Both the position numbers and the translations under genes were made by a program. Under the pieces are notes generated by a model, which saw only the letters and a program-made list of their open reading frames with translations, made no database searches and had not been told where the DNA came from. A DNA stretch of 64,000 nucleotides, taken from Mucilaginibacter gilvus (GTDB taxonomy: Bacteria > Bacteroidota > Bacteroidia > Sphingobacteriales > Sphingobacteriaceae). The stretch is taken from NCBI RefSeq assembly GCF_004054195.1, contig NZ_SBIW01000007.1:372001-436000 (forward strand), read 5' to 3'. Of this stretch, positions 1 to 9,320 are shown in pieces (position 1 is the first letter of the stretch; each line of letters starts with the position of its first letter).

Positions 1-1
1 G

Positions 2-1210
2 GCCAACACCTACGCCTATATGCTGGAGGGTTACGATAAACAATGGGTACAGGCGGGCACCAGCCGTACAGTAACTTATAACAACTTGCCGGCAGGCATC
101 TATACATTTAAGGTAAAGGCCGCCAATAGCTCCGGCGTATGGGATGAAAAGGGAGACAGCATTGTAGTGGTTATTAATCCGCCGTGGTGGTTTGCCTGGT
201 GGGCATTGGTGCTTTACGCGGTACTTTTGGGTGCAGCCATTTACGCTTATGTACAATACAGATCGCGGCTGCTAAAAGAAGAGAACCAACTGCTGGAAGA
301 AAAAGTACAGGAGCGAACTGATGAACTACAAGTTGTTAATAAAGAATTAAGCGAGCAGCAGTTAGAGATCACCTCGCAGCGCGATCAGCTGGCAGCAACC
401 GTAAACGAACTGAAAGCGGCGCAACAGCAGCTTATTCAATCAGAAAAACTGGCATCGCTGGGCGAACTTACCGCCGGCATAGCTCACGAGATACAAAACC
501 CGCTGAATTTTGTAAACAACTTCTCTGAGGTTAGCATTGAGCTTGCGATAGAAATGAAACAGGAACTGCGCAGCGGTAGTAAAAAGGAGGCTCTATCCCT
601 TGCCGATGACATTGTACTGAACCTCGAAAAGATAGTCCTCCACGGCAAACGCGCGGACGGCATTGTTAAAAATATGCTGCAGCACAGCCGCACCAATACC
701 GGCGAAAAGCACGAAACAGATATGAATGCTTTGGTTGACGAGTACCTGCGCCTAAGCTATCACGGCCTGCGTGCCAAGGATAAAAACTTCAATTCGGATA
801 TGGTGCTCGATCTTGACCCGGAGCTGCCAAAACTAAAGATTATACCACAGGATATTGGCCGGGTGATGCTCAACTTGTTCAATAACGCGTTTTATGCCGT
901 GCAGCTGAAAAAGAAAACGGGGGGCAAAAAGTACAAGCCGCTGGTGGAGGTATCAACCAGTTTGTTTACCCCGCCGAAGGGCAAAAGCGAGATCCGCATC
1001 TACGTGAAAGATAACGGCAATGGCATCCCTGAAGCTAACAAAGAAAAAATAATGCAGCCATTTTTCACAACCAAGCCCGCAGGCGAGGGCACCGGGCTGG
1101 GCCTATCATTAAGTTACGATATTGTAGTAAAAGGCCACCGCGGCAAAATGGATATGAGCAGTAAAGAAGGGGAGTATACCGAGTTTACTATACACTTGCC
1201 TGTAGCGTAA
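2..1210 (+). CDS. Sensor histidine kinase, C-terminal part (hybrid-type ligand sensor, 5' end outside window)
   Basis: The reading frame is open to the left edge, so the gene begins outside the window; 402 residues are visible. In order there are the end of a Y_Y_Y-type periplasmic beta domain, a tryptophan-rich membrane helix (about residues 55-80 counted from the Met at 20), a coiled coil (about 85-145), a dimerisation/phosphoacceptor helix with [12 protein letters not shown] (His about 156), and an ATPase domain with DNGNGIP and GTGLGLSLS boxes. This is the layout of beta-propeller two-component sensors that detect an extracellular ligand and phosphorylate a response regulator. No receiver domain follows, so the partner must lie elsewhere. 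Family and role are confident; the ligand is unknown. Confidence 0.9.
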   Translation, partial: ANTYAYMLEGYDKQWVQAGTSRTVTYNNLPAGIYTFKVKAANSSGVWDEKGDSIVVVINPPWWFAWWALVLYAVLLGAAIYAYVQYRSRLLKEENQLLEEKVQERTDELQVVNKELSEQQLEITSQRDQLAATVNELKAAQQQLIQSEKLASLGELTAGIAHEIQNPLNFVNNFSEVSIELAIEMKQELRSGSKKEALSLADDIVLNLEKIVLHGKRADGIVKNMLQHSRTNTGEKHETDMNALVDEYLRLSYHGLRAKDKNFNSDMVLDLDPELPKLKIIPQDIGRVMLNLFNNAFYAVQLKKKTGGKKYKPLVEVSTSLFTPPKGKSEIRIYVKDNGNGIPEANKEKIMQPFFTTKPAGEGTGLGLSLSYDIVVKGHRGKMDMSSKEGEYTEFTIHLPVA

Positions 1211-1298
1211 AGGCAATTAACTTAGGTGGTTGCAAATATTGGCCGTGCCTATGGCACTCACGAGTATGTATCTGCGCTTCGCAACAGATTAGAATCCG

Positions 1299-1652
1299 TT
1301 GTTACAAAATGTACCGGGCCGATGGCCCTACAAAAAAAAGAAGGGAGAAGAGGTAAACAATGCCAATAATAATGTAGATAGCGTTCGGAGCTATTACCCG
1401 GTAGTTAGGTTTGACACCATCGAGTCTGGGCCTTACGCAGCAGATTATTCTATGTTCACCAGTAATCCAAGTGCATACGAACTTTGGGAAAAGGTACCAG
1501 TGGTATATGATCCGAATAACCACAAAAATTTTATGATAGATAATCTTAACTCCAGAATGATGATGTGGATAGCTATTTTAGTCGGCTTCTGCCTATCGTT
1601 AGGGTCAGTTATTTACTACATCCTCGATCCCGACAGTTACATCCGTTTTTAA
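1299..1652 (+). pseudogene. DUF3592-like C-terminal remnant
   Basis: The frame carries a short beta stretch (YYPVVRF, then a VVYDPNN motif) and one C-terminal membrane helix (MMMWIAILVGFCLSLGSVIYYI). This is the second half of the DUF3592 membrane protein family. The usual N-terminal membrane helix is missing. The only in-frame start is a TTG at 1299, inside a hairpin-bearing region (GGGCCGATGGCCC at 1318-1330), and no convincing ribosome binding site precedes it. I read it as a truncated remnant rather than a working gene, but a short expressed membrane peptide cannot be excluded. Family assignment is from pattern memory and moderate. Confidence 0.4.
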
Positions 1653-1669
1653 TAATTTGCTTTTATTGC

Positions 1670-1677
1670 TATCTTCC
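1670..1677 (+). promoter_or_regulatory. Possible -7 box of the dipeptidase gene
   Basis: TATCTTCC matches six of eight positions of a TAnnTTTG box and ends four bases before the ATG at 1682. The same spacing is seen at several other genes here, which suggests a leaderless mRNA. Confidence 0.35.
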
Positions 1678-1681
1678 AACC

Positions 1682-2857
1682 ATGAAAAAACTTTTGCTCC
1701 CGTTGTTACTGTTATCTGTTTTAAAACTTTCGGCACAGGATGTGGAGAAGATCCACCGGAAAGCTATCTTAATTGATACCCATAACGATATCATCTCCAA
1801 TGAACTCATTACCGGCAACGATGCCGGTAAACTACAGGCCACCGGTAATTTCGACCTGGTACGCGCCAAAACCGGGGGGCTGGATGTACAGGTTTTCTCC
1901 ATCTGGTGTGGCGACCAGTATGGAAATGGTACCGCCTATGCCTACGCTAACCGGGAGATAGATTCGCTGCACGCGCTCATCAACCGCAACCCGGATAAAA
2001 TGATGCTGGTTACCAATGCTAAAGAACTAAAAAAGGCCGTTAAGCAAAAGAAATTGGCTGCCATGGTTGGCGTAGAAGGCGGCCACATGATAGAGGACAG
2101 GCTTGATTATATAGATAGCCTGGTGAAACGCGGTATGTGCTACCTCACCCTCACCTGGAACAACAGCACCAGCTGGGCAACCTCGGCACGTGATGAAACC
2201 CTGCATGGCGATACGCTGCAACACAAAGGCCTAACCGAACTGGGTAAGCAAATTATACATAAACTGAACGACGCGGGGGTAATGATAGATCTCTCACACC
2301 CCGGCGAGCAAACCTTTAAAGATGTGATGGCGATAACCACCAAGCCGGTTATCGCGTCGCACAGTTGCGTGTATGCATTAAACCCGCACCGTCGTAACCT
2401 TAAAGATTACCAACTAAAAGCCATTGCAGATAACGGGGGGGTGGTGTTCATCAATTTCTACAGCGGTTTTATTGATAGTACCTACGAGGGCAAACACGCC
2501 GCTTTTATGGCCCGTCACAAGCCACAATTTGATTCCCTGCGGGTGATCTATAAAGATTACGATCTCGCCAGTATCCGCCTCAACGAACTGAATAAAACAG
2601 AGGCCGACCAGCTGCGCCCGCCGCTGAGCATGCTTATCAAACACATTAATTATATGGTGAAAATGATGGGCGCAGACCACGTAGGCATCGGGTCAGATTT
2701 CGACGGTGCCGAATCTTACCCGTTAGGGTTGGATAGCGTTACCGATTACCCCAAAATCACCACAGAGCTGTTCAAAATAGGCTACTCTAAAAAGGATGTG
2801 GAAAAAATACTGGGCGGTAATTTTATTAGAGTATTAAAGGCCAATAAGGGGAAATAG
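1682..2857 (+). CDS. Secreted membrane-dipeptidase-type peptidase (M19)
   Basis: 391 residues from the ATG at 1682. I prefer this start to upstream ones because it gives a clean signal peptide (KKLLLPLLLLSVLKLSA, then Q). The M19 (renal dipeptidase-like) zinc sites are visible: DTHND near residue 32, GVEGGH near 132, LSHPG near 206, ASHS near 227 and a GSDFDG segment near the end. M19 enzymes hydrolyse dipeptides, including some with a D-residue or dehydro-residue at the C-terminus. Export points to a periplasmic or outer-membrane job in peptide scavenging. It stands alone between unrelated genes. Family assignment is secure; the natural substrate is not known. Confidence 0.92.
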   Translation: MKKLLLPLLLLSVLKLSAQDVEKIHRKAILIDTHNDIISNELITGNDAGKLQATGNFDLVRAKTGGLDVQVFSIWCGDQYGNGTAYAYANREIDSLHALINRNPDKMMLVTNAKELKKAVKQKKLAAMVGVEGGHMIEDRLDYIDSLVKRGMCYLTLTWNNSTSWATSARDETLHGDTLQHKGLTELGKQIIHKLNDAGVMIDLSHPGEQTFKDVMAITTKPVIASHSCVYALNPHRRNLKDYQLKAIADNGGVVFINFYSGFIDSTYEGKHAAFMARHKPQFDSLRVIYKDYDLASIRLNELNKTEADQLRPPLSMLIKHINYMVKMMGADHVGIGSDFDGAESYPLGLDSVTDYPKITTELFKIGYSKKDVEKILGGNFIRVLKANKGK

Positions 2858-2964
2858 CTTATTGCCAACATCAGCATTGCATCGTGGATAAGTTTTACGG
2901 ATAGTTGACCGTCCCCACCCGTCTTTTTATTAAATTCGCATCATAATTTCAGAAAGAAAATAAA

Positions 2965-3921
2965 ATGTCACAAGATACTGAACACGTTAAATGTTTAATT
3001 ATAGGCTCCGGCCCGGCAGGTTATACTGCGGCAATATATGCCTCGCGCGCCGATCTTAAACCAGTAATGTATACTGGTATGCTGGCCGGTGGGCAGCTTA
3101 CCCAAACTACCGATGTAGAGAACTTTCCCGGTTACCCGGATGGTATTATGGGCCCCGAAATGATGGAGGATTTCCGTAAACAGGCAGAGCGTTTGGGTAC
3201 CGATATCCGCTTCGGTTACGTAAGCTCGGTTGATTTTTCGTCATTACCGCATAAAGTGGTGGTTGATGAAAGCAGAACCATTTTAGCCGATACGGTTATT
3301 ATTTCTACCGGTGCCTCTGCGAAATGGCTGGGCCTGGAGTCTGAACAAAAATATAGCGGCTTTGGTGTTTCCGCTTGTGCGGTATGCGACGGTTTCTTTT
3401 TTAAGGGGGAGGACGTAGCTATCGTTGGAGCAGGGGATACCGCCGCCGAAGAAGCTACCTACCTTGCAAAATTAGCCCGTAAGGTGTATATGATCGTTCG
3501 CCGCGATGAGTTCCGCGCGTCAAAAGCAATGATGCACCGCGTGTTGAATACAGCTAACATCGAGATACTTTATAATACCGATACCACCGAGATATTAGGC
3601 GATGGCCAAAGCGTTAACGGCGTAAAGGTTTGCAATAACGTAACCAACGAAACCACTGTTTTAGACGTAACCGGTTTCTTTGTCGCCATAGGCCATAAGC
3701 CAAATACAGATATTTTTAGGGGGGTGATCCATATGGATGAAACAGGTTATATTTTAACCCGCCCCGGTTCTACAGAAACCAACGTAGAAGGCGTGTTCTG
3801 CTGCGGCGACGCACAGGATCATATCTATCGCCAGGCAGTAACTGCTGCGGGCACGGGCTGTATGGCCGCTATTGATGCAGAACGTTATTTGGCTGCTAAA
3901 GAGCACGTGGTAACGGCGTAG
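2965..3921 (+). CDS. trxB: Thioredoxin reductase (NADPH)
   Basis: 318 residues, normal length for low-molecular-weight bacterial thioredoxin reductase. The FAD-binding GSGPAGY is at residues 14-20, the redox-active pair CAVC at 138-141, the NADPH-binding GAGDTA at 155-160, and a C-terminal FAD loop (VFCCGDAQD) is present. The enzyme passes electrons from NADPH through FAD and the two cysteines to thioredoxin in the cytoplasm. The start follows a purine-rich stretch (AGAAAGAAAATAAA). It is monocistronic and ends at a bidirectional terminator shared with purE. All key residues are intact. Confidence 0.96.
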   Translation: MSQDTEHVKCLIIGSGPAGYTAAIYASRADLKPVMYTGMLAGGQLTQTTDVENFPGYPDGIMGPEMMEDFRKQAERLGTDIRFGYVSSVDFSSLPHKVVVDESRTILADTVIISTGASAKWLGLESEQKYSGFGVSACAVCDGFFFKGEDVAIVGAGDTAAEEATYLAKLARKVYMIVRRDEFRASKAMMHRVLNTANIEILYNTDTTEILGDGQSVNGVKVCNNVTNETTVLDVTGFFVAIGHKPNTDIFRGVIHMDETGYILTRPGSTETNVEGVFCCGDAQDHIYRQAVTAAGTGCMAAIDAERYLAAKEHVVTA

Positions 3922-3950
3922 TTTAGAATAAAGATTAAGAGAAAATAGAA

Positions 3951-3980
3951 AAGGCGCTTATTTGGTAAGCGCCTTTATTA
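3951..3980. terminator. Bidirectional rho-independent terminator between trxB and purE
   Basis: AAGGCGCTTA (3951-3960), loop TTTGG, then TAAGCGCCTT (3966-3975): a perfect ten-pair stem with T-rich sequence on the right and A-rich on the left. It can end both converging transcripts. Confidence 0.85.
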
Positions 3981-4014
3981 TTGGTGAATAAATCTTTCGC
4001 CTTTGAACTCAAAA

Positions 4015-4506
4015 CTACCCCTCCATACTTTTTGCCGATTCTTCCACCTTCTTGGCCAGATCTTCTTTAAAGGCTTTGAGGTTAGCTACGATGTATTCAT
4101 CAGCTGTAGATAATATCTGTGCGGCCAATATTCCGGCGTTCTTAGCAGCGTTGAGCGCTACAGTGGCAACAGGTATACCATTTGGCATTTGAAGGATGCT
4201 GAGGATTGAATCCCATCCATCGATAGAATTGCTTGATTTTACAGGGACGCCAATTACGGGTAAATGTGTAAGTGATGCCACCATCCCCGGCAAATGCGCG
4301 GCACCACCGGCACCGGCTATAATTACTTTAATACCACGATCGGCAGCGGCGCGGGCGTAGCTAAACATACGGTCGGGCGTGCGGTGGGCAGATACTACGG
4401 TCATTTCATAGTCTACACCCAGTTCCTTTAAAACATCCGCGGCATCCTGCATAATTACAAGGTCGGATTTGCTGCCCATGATGATGGCTATTTTTGCTTG
4501 GCTCAT
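4015..4506 (-). CDS. purE: N5-carboxyaminoimidazole ribonucleotide mutase
   Basis: 163 residues, the length of class I PurE. The N-terminal phosphate-binding MGSKSDL and the catalytic SAHRTPDRM segment (residues 40-50) are present, as is the [11 protein letters not shown] loop. It moves the carboxyl group of N5-CAIR to give CAIR in de novo purine synthesis. It is the last gene of a minus-strand operon after purK and an unknown membrane protein, starting 12 bases after the latter. Having PurK in the operon fits a class I enzyme using N5-CAIR rather than free AIR plus CO2. Confidence 0.95.
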   Translation of the reverse strand: MSQAKIAIIMGSKSDLVIMQDAADVLKELGVDYEMTVVSAHRTPDRMFSYARAAADRGIKVIIAGAGGAAHLPGMVASLTHLPVIGVPVKSSNSIDGWDSILSILQMPNGIPVATVALNAAKNAGILAAQILSTADEYIVANLKAFKEDLAKKVEESAKSMEG

Positions 4507-4518
4507 AATTTAGTCGTA

Positions 4519-5205
4519 TTATATATCGTTCCGATATGTTTGTGCTTCTTTTTTTGAATTTCGATAAATGATTTTTTTCAGTAGAAAAACAATTGCCAGG
4601 CCAATACCCACAGGTATACAGATAACCATTAGTACACCGATTAGGTAGCCCGTTTTATGGCCCAGTTCTGTTGCATTTTCCGACACTATACTGTCGTCCG
4701 GGATAGTAACTTTGAAAGAGTTAAAATAGGCATTAATTTTACTATCGTTCCGTTTTAAGCTATCTAACGACCAAAGAGAAAGATTGACAAGCGTGTCGTT
4801 AAAGAAAACCAGCCTATTATAATTATACATTTTTTTACCGGATTGCTTCAACGTATATAAATATTCTACGCCCTCCAGGCTATCTACCAAAACATTCTTT
4901 TTGTAAATTAATTTTGCTTTGGTGCTTTCTAAGCTTCCTTCAATAAAGGCATTGTAAAATTTATAATTTACGCTATCTGTAAAAAGGTCCTTTAATGATT
5001 TTTTTATTCGCGATACCTGCACTATGTACGATTCGCTTTCGCCCCGGTAATAATATACTAATGTTTCTGCTGATAAAGATTTAAGCTTAGGGGTATCCGG
5101 AAAACTTATCCTTGCAATGTTTTTTAAATTCTGAACGTACTTAAGCTGGCAAAAGGCGGCGATGGACGTTAGTAAAAAAACAAGGATCAGGATTATTCGT
5201 TTCAT
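4519..5205 (-). CDS. Unknown secreted/membrane protein inside the purK-purE operon
   Basis: 228 residues, no family recognised. A signal peptide (about residues 1-19, ending AAFCQ) is followed by about 160 extracytoplasmic residues, one membrane helix (about 185-208) and a short basic lysine/arginine tail (LLKKIIYRNSKK). It lies five bases downstream of purK and 12 bases upstream of purE, so it must be co-transcribed with both. The predicted topology puts the bulk of it outside the cytoplasm, away from the purine enzymes, so the link may be only transcriptional. The gene has a higher A+T content than its neighbours, which hints at later insertion. Function unknown. Confidence 0.75.
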   Translation of the reverse strand: MKRIILILVFLLTSIAAFCQLKYVQNLKNIARISFPDTPKLKSLSAETLVYYYRGESESYIVQVSRIKKSLKDLFTDSVNYKFYNAFIEGSLESTKAKLIYKKNVLVDSLEGVEYLYTLKQSGKKMYNYNRLVFFNDTLVNLSLWSLDSLKRNDSKINAYFNSFKVTIPDDSIVSENATELGHKTGYLIGVLMVICIPVGIGLAIVFLLKKIIYRNSKKEAQTYRNDI

Positions 5206-5210
5206 TAAAA

Positions 5211-6350
5211 TTAGGCTATCACCTTCAGCGTCTCCTGCACAAATCTCGCTTTTTCTATCGCTTTTTCCCGGTCGTTATCAATAATAGTAACATGCCCCAT
5301 TTTACGGAAGGGCTTGGTTAAGGCTTTGCCATAAAGGTGTACGTATACGCCGGGGCATTTTAATATCTTCTCTATTCCCTGGTAAACGGCAGGGCCTTCA
5401 TAACCGGCTTCGCCCAAAACATTTACCATAATGGCATTGCTCAGGCAGGCGGTATCGCCCAGTGGCTGGTTAAATATAGCACGCAGGTGTTGTTCAAATT
5501 GCGACACCACATTACCTTCTATACTCTGGTGGCCGCTGTTATGCGGGCGGGGTGCCAGTTCGTTCACCAATATTTTGCCGTGTTTATCAAGAAACATCTC
5601 AACCGCCAATAAACCCACAATATTCAGGGTTTCGGCAATTTTTTTGGCGATGCTTTCGGCTTCCTGCTGTACTTCGAATGGTAGGGTAGATGGCGATATT
5701 AAAAACTCTACCAGGTTGGCTTCGGGGTTAAACTCCATCTCCACCAGCGGGAAGGTTTTTACTTCACCGCTTTCGTTACGCGCCACTATTACGCCAATTT
5801 CTTTTTCAAAGTCTATCATACGCTCTACCAGACTCGGCTCGGTAAAAGCGCCGGCAAGGTAGCTTTCGTCTAATACTTTATAAACTCCTTTGCCATCGTA
5901 ACCATCCCTGCGGAGCTTTTGAATATAGGGGAACGGGATATGGCTTTCTTTTAATTGCTGTGCCGACGCGATGATCTGGAACTCGGCAGTGGGGATCTCG
6001 TTCTCTTTAAAGAACTGCTTTTGCAGACCCTTATCCTGGATCAAGCGGATAATGCGCGATTGCGGGTAAACAGCAACGCCTTCTTTCTCCAACTGCTCCA
6101 GTGCATCTACATTAACCTTTTCTATCTCTATGGTAAGCAGATCTACCTTTTTGCCAAAGTTGTAAACGGTTTCGTAATCGCTAAGCGAACCTATTACAAA
6201 CTCGTTGCACAGCTTGCGGCAGGGTGCTTCGCGGTCGGGGTCTAAAACCTTAACGGTAACATTGTAATTAATGGCCTGCTGTATCAGCATGCGGCCAAGC
6301 TGGCCCCCGCCTAAAATCCCTAATCGTAAATCGCCGTAGAATGCTTTCAT
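5211..6350 (-). CDS. purK: N5-carboxyaminoimidazole ribonucleotide synthase
   Basis: 379 residues, typical for PurK. The N-terminal GGGQLGRML nucleotide-fold motif, the ATP-grasp middle (QKLRRDGYDGKGVY) and the metal-binding NELAPRPHNSGH segment are all present. It converts AIR, ATP and bicarbonate to N5-CAIR, the substrate of the PurE encoded downstream. It is the first gene of the minus-strand operon purK-X-purE. A perfect -7 box (TAAATTTG, minus strand, 6359-6366) ends eight bases before the ATG, so the transcript has almost no leader. Confidence 0.95.
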   Translation of the reverse strand: MKAFYGDLRLGILGGGQLGRMLIQQAINYNVTVKVLDPDREAPCRKLCNEFVIGSLSDYETVYNFGKKVDLLTIEIEKVNVDALEQLEKEGVAVYPQSRIIRLIQDKGLQKQFFKENEIPTAEFQIIASAQQLKESHIPFPYIQKLRRDGYDGKGVYKVLDESYLAGAFTEPSLVERMIDFEKEIGVIVARNESGEVKTFPLVEMEFNPEANLVEFLISPSTLPFEVQQEAESIAKKIAETLNIVGLLAVEMFLDKHGKILVNELAPRPHNSGHQSIEGNVVSQFEQHLRAIFNQPLGDTACLSNAIMVNVLGEAGYEGPAVYQGIEKILKCPGVYVHLYGKALTKPFRKMGHVTIIDNDREKAIEKARFVQETLKVIA

Positions 6351-6358
6351 AGTTTGCG

Positions 6359-6366
6359 CAAATTTA
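6359..6366 (-). promoter_or_regulatory. -7 promoter box of the purK operon
   Basis: On the minus strand this reads TAAATTTG, a perfect TAnnTTTG box. Eight bases separate it from the purK start. No clear TTTG -33 box is seen at the standard distance. Confidence 0.55.
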
Positions 6367-6486
6367 GCCTAAATGTTTTAAAAGGAACGTAAGCGTATCA
6401 CAATATAGCAATTTGTTTGTATTAATAATGGCCTTAGGAAGCGTAACAATAAGCTATGCATACATAGATAATAGCCTTTAAAACCG

Positions 6487-6494
6487 TACCTTTG
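6487..6494 (+). promoter_or_regulatory. -7 promoter box of icd
   Basis: TACCTTTG is a perfect TAnnTTTG box, followed by GCGCC, and lies 29 bases before the icd ATG, leaving a leader of about 22 bases. No obvious -33 TTTG. Confidence 0.6.
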
Positions 6495-6523
6495 CGCCGT
6501 TTTTAATATAATATACTTTTTCT

Positions 6524-7978
6524 ATGAAAACCAAAATAGCAGTTGCAAAAGGCGATGGTATAGGCCCCGAGATAATGGCCGCCGTGCTTAGGATATTTGA
6601 TGCAGCAAACGTACAGCTCGAATATGAGTATGTGGAGATGGGCAAATCATACTTCGATGCAGGCCACTCTACCGGGATGACCGCCGCCGCAAAGGAAACT
6701 ATCGAGCGCCTGGGCTTATTATTTAAAGGCCCAATGGAAACCCCAAAAGGTAAAGGCGTAAAAAGCATCAACGTAACCGCCCGTAAAGTGTGGAATACTT
6801 ACGCAAACCAGCGCGATTTTCGCTCGCTGAACGGGGTAGATACCGTTTTCTCTAAAGCAGGCATTCCTATTAACTTAACCATCGTTCGCGAAAATATTGA
6901 AGATACCTACGGAGGTATTGAGCACTTGCTTACCAGCGATGTAGCTGTCGGTCGCCGTATCATCACCCGCCCGGGTTCTGCCCAAGTAATCCGCTACGCT
7001 TTTGAAATGGCGCGCCGTAAGGGTTACACCAAACTGGCTTGCGGCCACAAGGCCAACATTATGAAATTAACGGACGGCCTTTTCCTGGAAACTTTCCAGG
7101 AGATTGCTAAAGAATACCCGGATATCGAATCATCAGATATTATTGTTGATGACCTGTGTATGAAACTGGTTTCGCGCCCGGAAATGTTCCAGGCCATCGT
7201 TTTAACCAACCTGCAGGGCGATATCGTATCAGATCTTTGCGCCGGTTTAGTCGGTGGCCTTGGCTTTGCGCCGTCTGCTAATATTGGCGACAATATCTCC
7301 ATCTTCGAGGCAGTGCACGGCACCGCGCCGGATATTGCAGGCCGTGGCGTTGCTAACCCAACTGCTTTGTTATTATCAGGTATACTGATGCTGCGCTATT
7401 TAGGTGCTACAACCGTAGCTGCGAGCATTGAAAATGCATTGTTATATACTTTAGAACAAGGCATTCACACAGGTGATTTTGGAGACCGCTCTACACCATC
7501 TGCCGATACCAATACATTTGCTGATGCCATTATTGCCAACCTTGGCCAATTGCCACAAAAAGGCGTGGTAATAGCTCAGCCCGATTTTGAGGTGAAAGCT
7601 AACCATGATCACCCGCTTAAAAACAAATTAACCGTGAGCACCAACGTGCAGGAAGAGATGGTTGGAGTAGATGTTTTCGTAGAGTCGAACGCGCAACCTA
7701 CCGAACTGGCCGAACTAGCAAAACGCAAGTCAACCGATAACTTTCAATTGGTAATGATCTCTAACCGGGGTACCCAGGTATGGCCTACCGGCTCTATTTT
7801 TACCGAATTGGTGAACGAGTACCGGATGCGTTTTGAAAAGAAAGACGGCACTACCATTACCCAAAAAGAGATCCTGCACATCGCGGCAGAGCTTTCCGAA
7901 GATTTTAAAGTGTGCTCGGTAGAGTTTCTGATGAAATTCGACGGTAAGATTGGCTATACTTTGGCGCAAGGACAATAG
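6524..7978 (+). CDS. icd: NADP-dependent isocitrate dehydrogenase, Thermus-like long form
   Basis: 484 residues. The N-terminal two-thirds is a complete isocitrate/isopropylmalate dehydrogenase fold: GDGIGPEI near residue 11, substrate-binding TIVRENIEDTYGG, the metal aspartates in TNLQGDIVSDLCAGLVGG, and the cofactor loop FEAVHGTAPDIAGRGVANP. About 140 further residues form a C-terminal extension, as in the long isocitrate dehydrogenase of Thermus thermophilus. The short E. coli Icd lacks it. The enzyme oxidises isocitrate to 2-oxoglutarate in the TCA cycle. It is monocistronic and divergent from purK. The call of isocitrate rather than isopropylmalate dehydrogenase rests on length and on the RENIEDTYGG segment; leu genes are absent nearby. 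Confidence 0.9.
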   Translation: MKTKIAVAKGDGIGPEIMAAVLRIFDAANVQLEYEYVEMGKSYFDAGHSTGMTAAAKETIERLGLLFKGPMETPKGKGVKSINVTARKVWNTYANQRDFRSLNGVDTVFSKAGIPINLTIVRENIEDTYGGIEHLLTSDVAVGRRIITRPGSAQVIRYAFEMARRKGYTKLACGHKANIMKLTDGLFLETFQEIAKEYPDIESSDIIVDDLCMKLVSRPEMFQAIVLTNLQGDIVSDLCAGLVGGLGFAPSANIGDNISIFEAVHGTAPDIAGRGVANPTALLLSGILMLRYLGATTVAASIENALLYTLEQGIHTGDFGDRSTPSADTNTFADAIIANLGQLPQKGVVIAQPDFEVKANHDHPLKNKLTVSTNVQEEMVGVDVFVESNAQPTELAELAKRKSTDNFQLVMISNRGTQVWPTGSIFTELVNEYRMRFEKKDGTTITQKEILHIAAELSEDFKVCSVEFLMKFDGKIGYTLAQGQ

Positions 7979-7980
7979 TT

Positions 7981-8018
7981 TAGAATCAAGATTTAAGAAT
8001 CAAGAGATAAGACAGAAT
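7981..8018 (+). repeat. Interspersed direct repeat, copy 1
   Basis: A 38-base purine-rich sequence starting TAGAATCAAGATTTAAGAAT and ending GACAGAAT. A near copy in the same orientation is at 17467-17503, with only a few changes and a one-base gap. Both lie just beyond a gene end or start. Function unknown. Confidence 0.6.
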
Positions 8019-8141
8019 GAAAAATATAAACGCTCTGCTGGTAACGGTGGGGCATTTTTTTGTGGGTTTTATTTCGGGATACTTTCGGTATATTTATAGC
8101 ACCAATTATAACTGCCATCCCACGGCAATTAACCTGTAACC

Positions 8142-9284
8142 ATGAATATGAAATTCGCCATTCAAAAATTCTGCGGTTTAATGTTGTTTTTGCTGATATC
8201 AGCTACGACCTTCGCGCAGCAAACTTTAACAATAGGGGGTACGGTAAGCGATGATAAAGGGGCGATACCCGGCGCTACCGTATTTTTAACCGGCACCAAA
8301 TTTATGATGGCCACCAACGCCACCGGCGATTTCAAATTCTCCAAAGTGCCGCCCGGCAATTATTCGCTCATTGTAAAAATGCTGGGTTTCGAACCATTTT
8401 TAAAACAAATGATGGTGGGCGACGCCAACGTGACGATTAATGTTTTGCTGAAAGAAAGTACATCACAGCTGGCTGAGGTTGTAATTAGGCCTAACAGTAA
8501 GGATTGGTATAAAAACCTGGAATTGTTTAAAGCGCAGTTTTTGGGCGAGAACGACAATGCCAAACAATGCAAAATTATGAACGCTGAAGTGTTGGCGCTT
8601 AACTACGATAAAGATACACGCATACTTAAAGCAAGCGCCGAAGATTTGTTAAAAATTGAGAACAAAGCCCTTGGTTACCGGATCACCTACCTTCTGGTGA
8701 ATTTTCAGTTTGATACCCGCAAAAATACCGTGGTTTACCAGGGCTACCCATCATTTGAAAATATGACAGGCACCACCGGGGAGGAGGCTGCCTGGAACGA
8801 AAAGCGTGCCGGGGCCTACGAGGGTTCGATACAGCATTTTATCAGTTCGTTATACAACAATAATACAAAACAGCAGGGCTTTGTTGTTTACGAGCTGGCT
8901 AAGTGGACACCGGGCGGCAGCGGTTACTTTACCCATGCCGATTCTACCGTCCGTAAAAGACGGGTGGAGTTGGATACTATGCTTACCACCATGAACCAAA
9001 ATTATAAGAAACTTGGCTTTAATAAGCCTTTATTTGTGGTGTATCTGAAAAAGCGGGAGGACACGCAATACCAGGCACATGGCTATAGCCTAAGCAAGCT
9101 GTACCAGGATAAACGCCTGGATGATGGACAAACATCCATTATTAACCTGCAAGCACCAACGGTTATCATAGATGCCAAAGGTGCTTTCTACAAACCACAG
9201 GACTTATTTTTTGAAGGCTATATGGGCTGGCAAAAAGTGGCTAATTTAACCCCGTTTGGGTTCAATTTGAAGACAGGAGGTTAG
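8142..9284 (+). CDS. Secreted protein with carboxypeptidase-regulatory-like (CarboxypepD_reg) domain
   Basis: 380 residues. A signal peptide (about residues 1-25, ending TTFAQ) is followed by a CarboxypepD_reg-like beta sandwich (about 28-100; GGTVSDDKGAIPGATVFLTGT, then KVPPGNYSLIVKMLGF), the domain that also begins many TonB-dependent receptors. The remaining 280 residues match no family I recognise and are too short for a receptor barrel. Such proteins are common, uncharacterised surface or periplasmic proteins of Bacteroidota. A second in-frame ATG at 8148 is possible. The gene converges on proC. Confidence 0.8.
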   Translation: MNMKFAIQKFCGLMLFLLISATTFAQQTLTIGGTVSDDKGAIPGATVFLTGTKFMMATNATGDFKFSKVPPGNYSLIVKMLGFEPFLKQMMVGDANVTINVLLKESTSQLAEVVIRPNSKDWYKNLELFKAQFLGENDNAKQCKIMNAEVLALNYDKDTRILKASAEDLLKIENKALGYRITYLLVNFQFDTRKNTVVYQGYPSFENMTGTTGEEAAWNEKRAGAYEGSIQHFISSLYNNNTKQQGFVVYELAKWTPGGSGYFTHADSTVRKRRVELDTMLTTMNQNYKKLGFNKPLFVVYLKKREDTQYQAHGYSLSKLYQDKRLDDGQTSIINLQAPTVIIDAKGAFYKPQDLFFEGYMGWQKVANLTPFGFNLKTGG

Positions 9285-9317
9285 AGGTCAGAGATTAGTT
9301 ATTATTCTAACCTCTAA
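9281..9317. terminator. Possible terminator between convergent genes
   Basis: TTAGAGGTCAGA (9281-9292) and TCTAACCTCTAA (9306-9317) are inverted copies with one mismatch. The hairpin lies exactly between the converging 8142 gene and proC. The stem is A+T-rich and there is no clean T-run, so termination is only suggested. Confidence 0.4.
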
Positions 9318-9320
9318 ACA

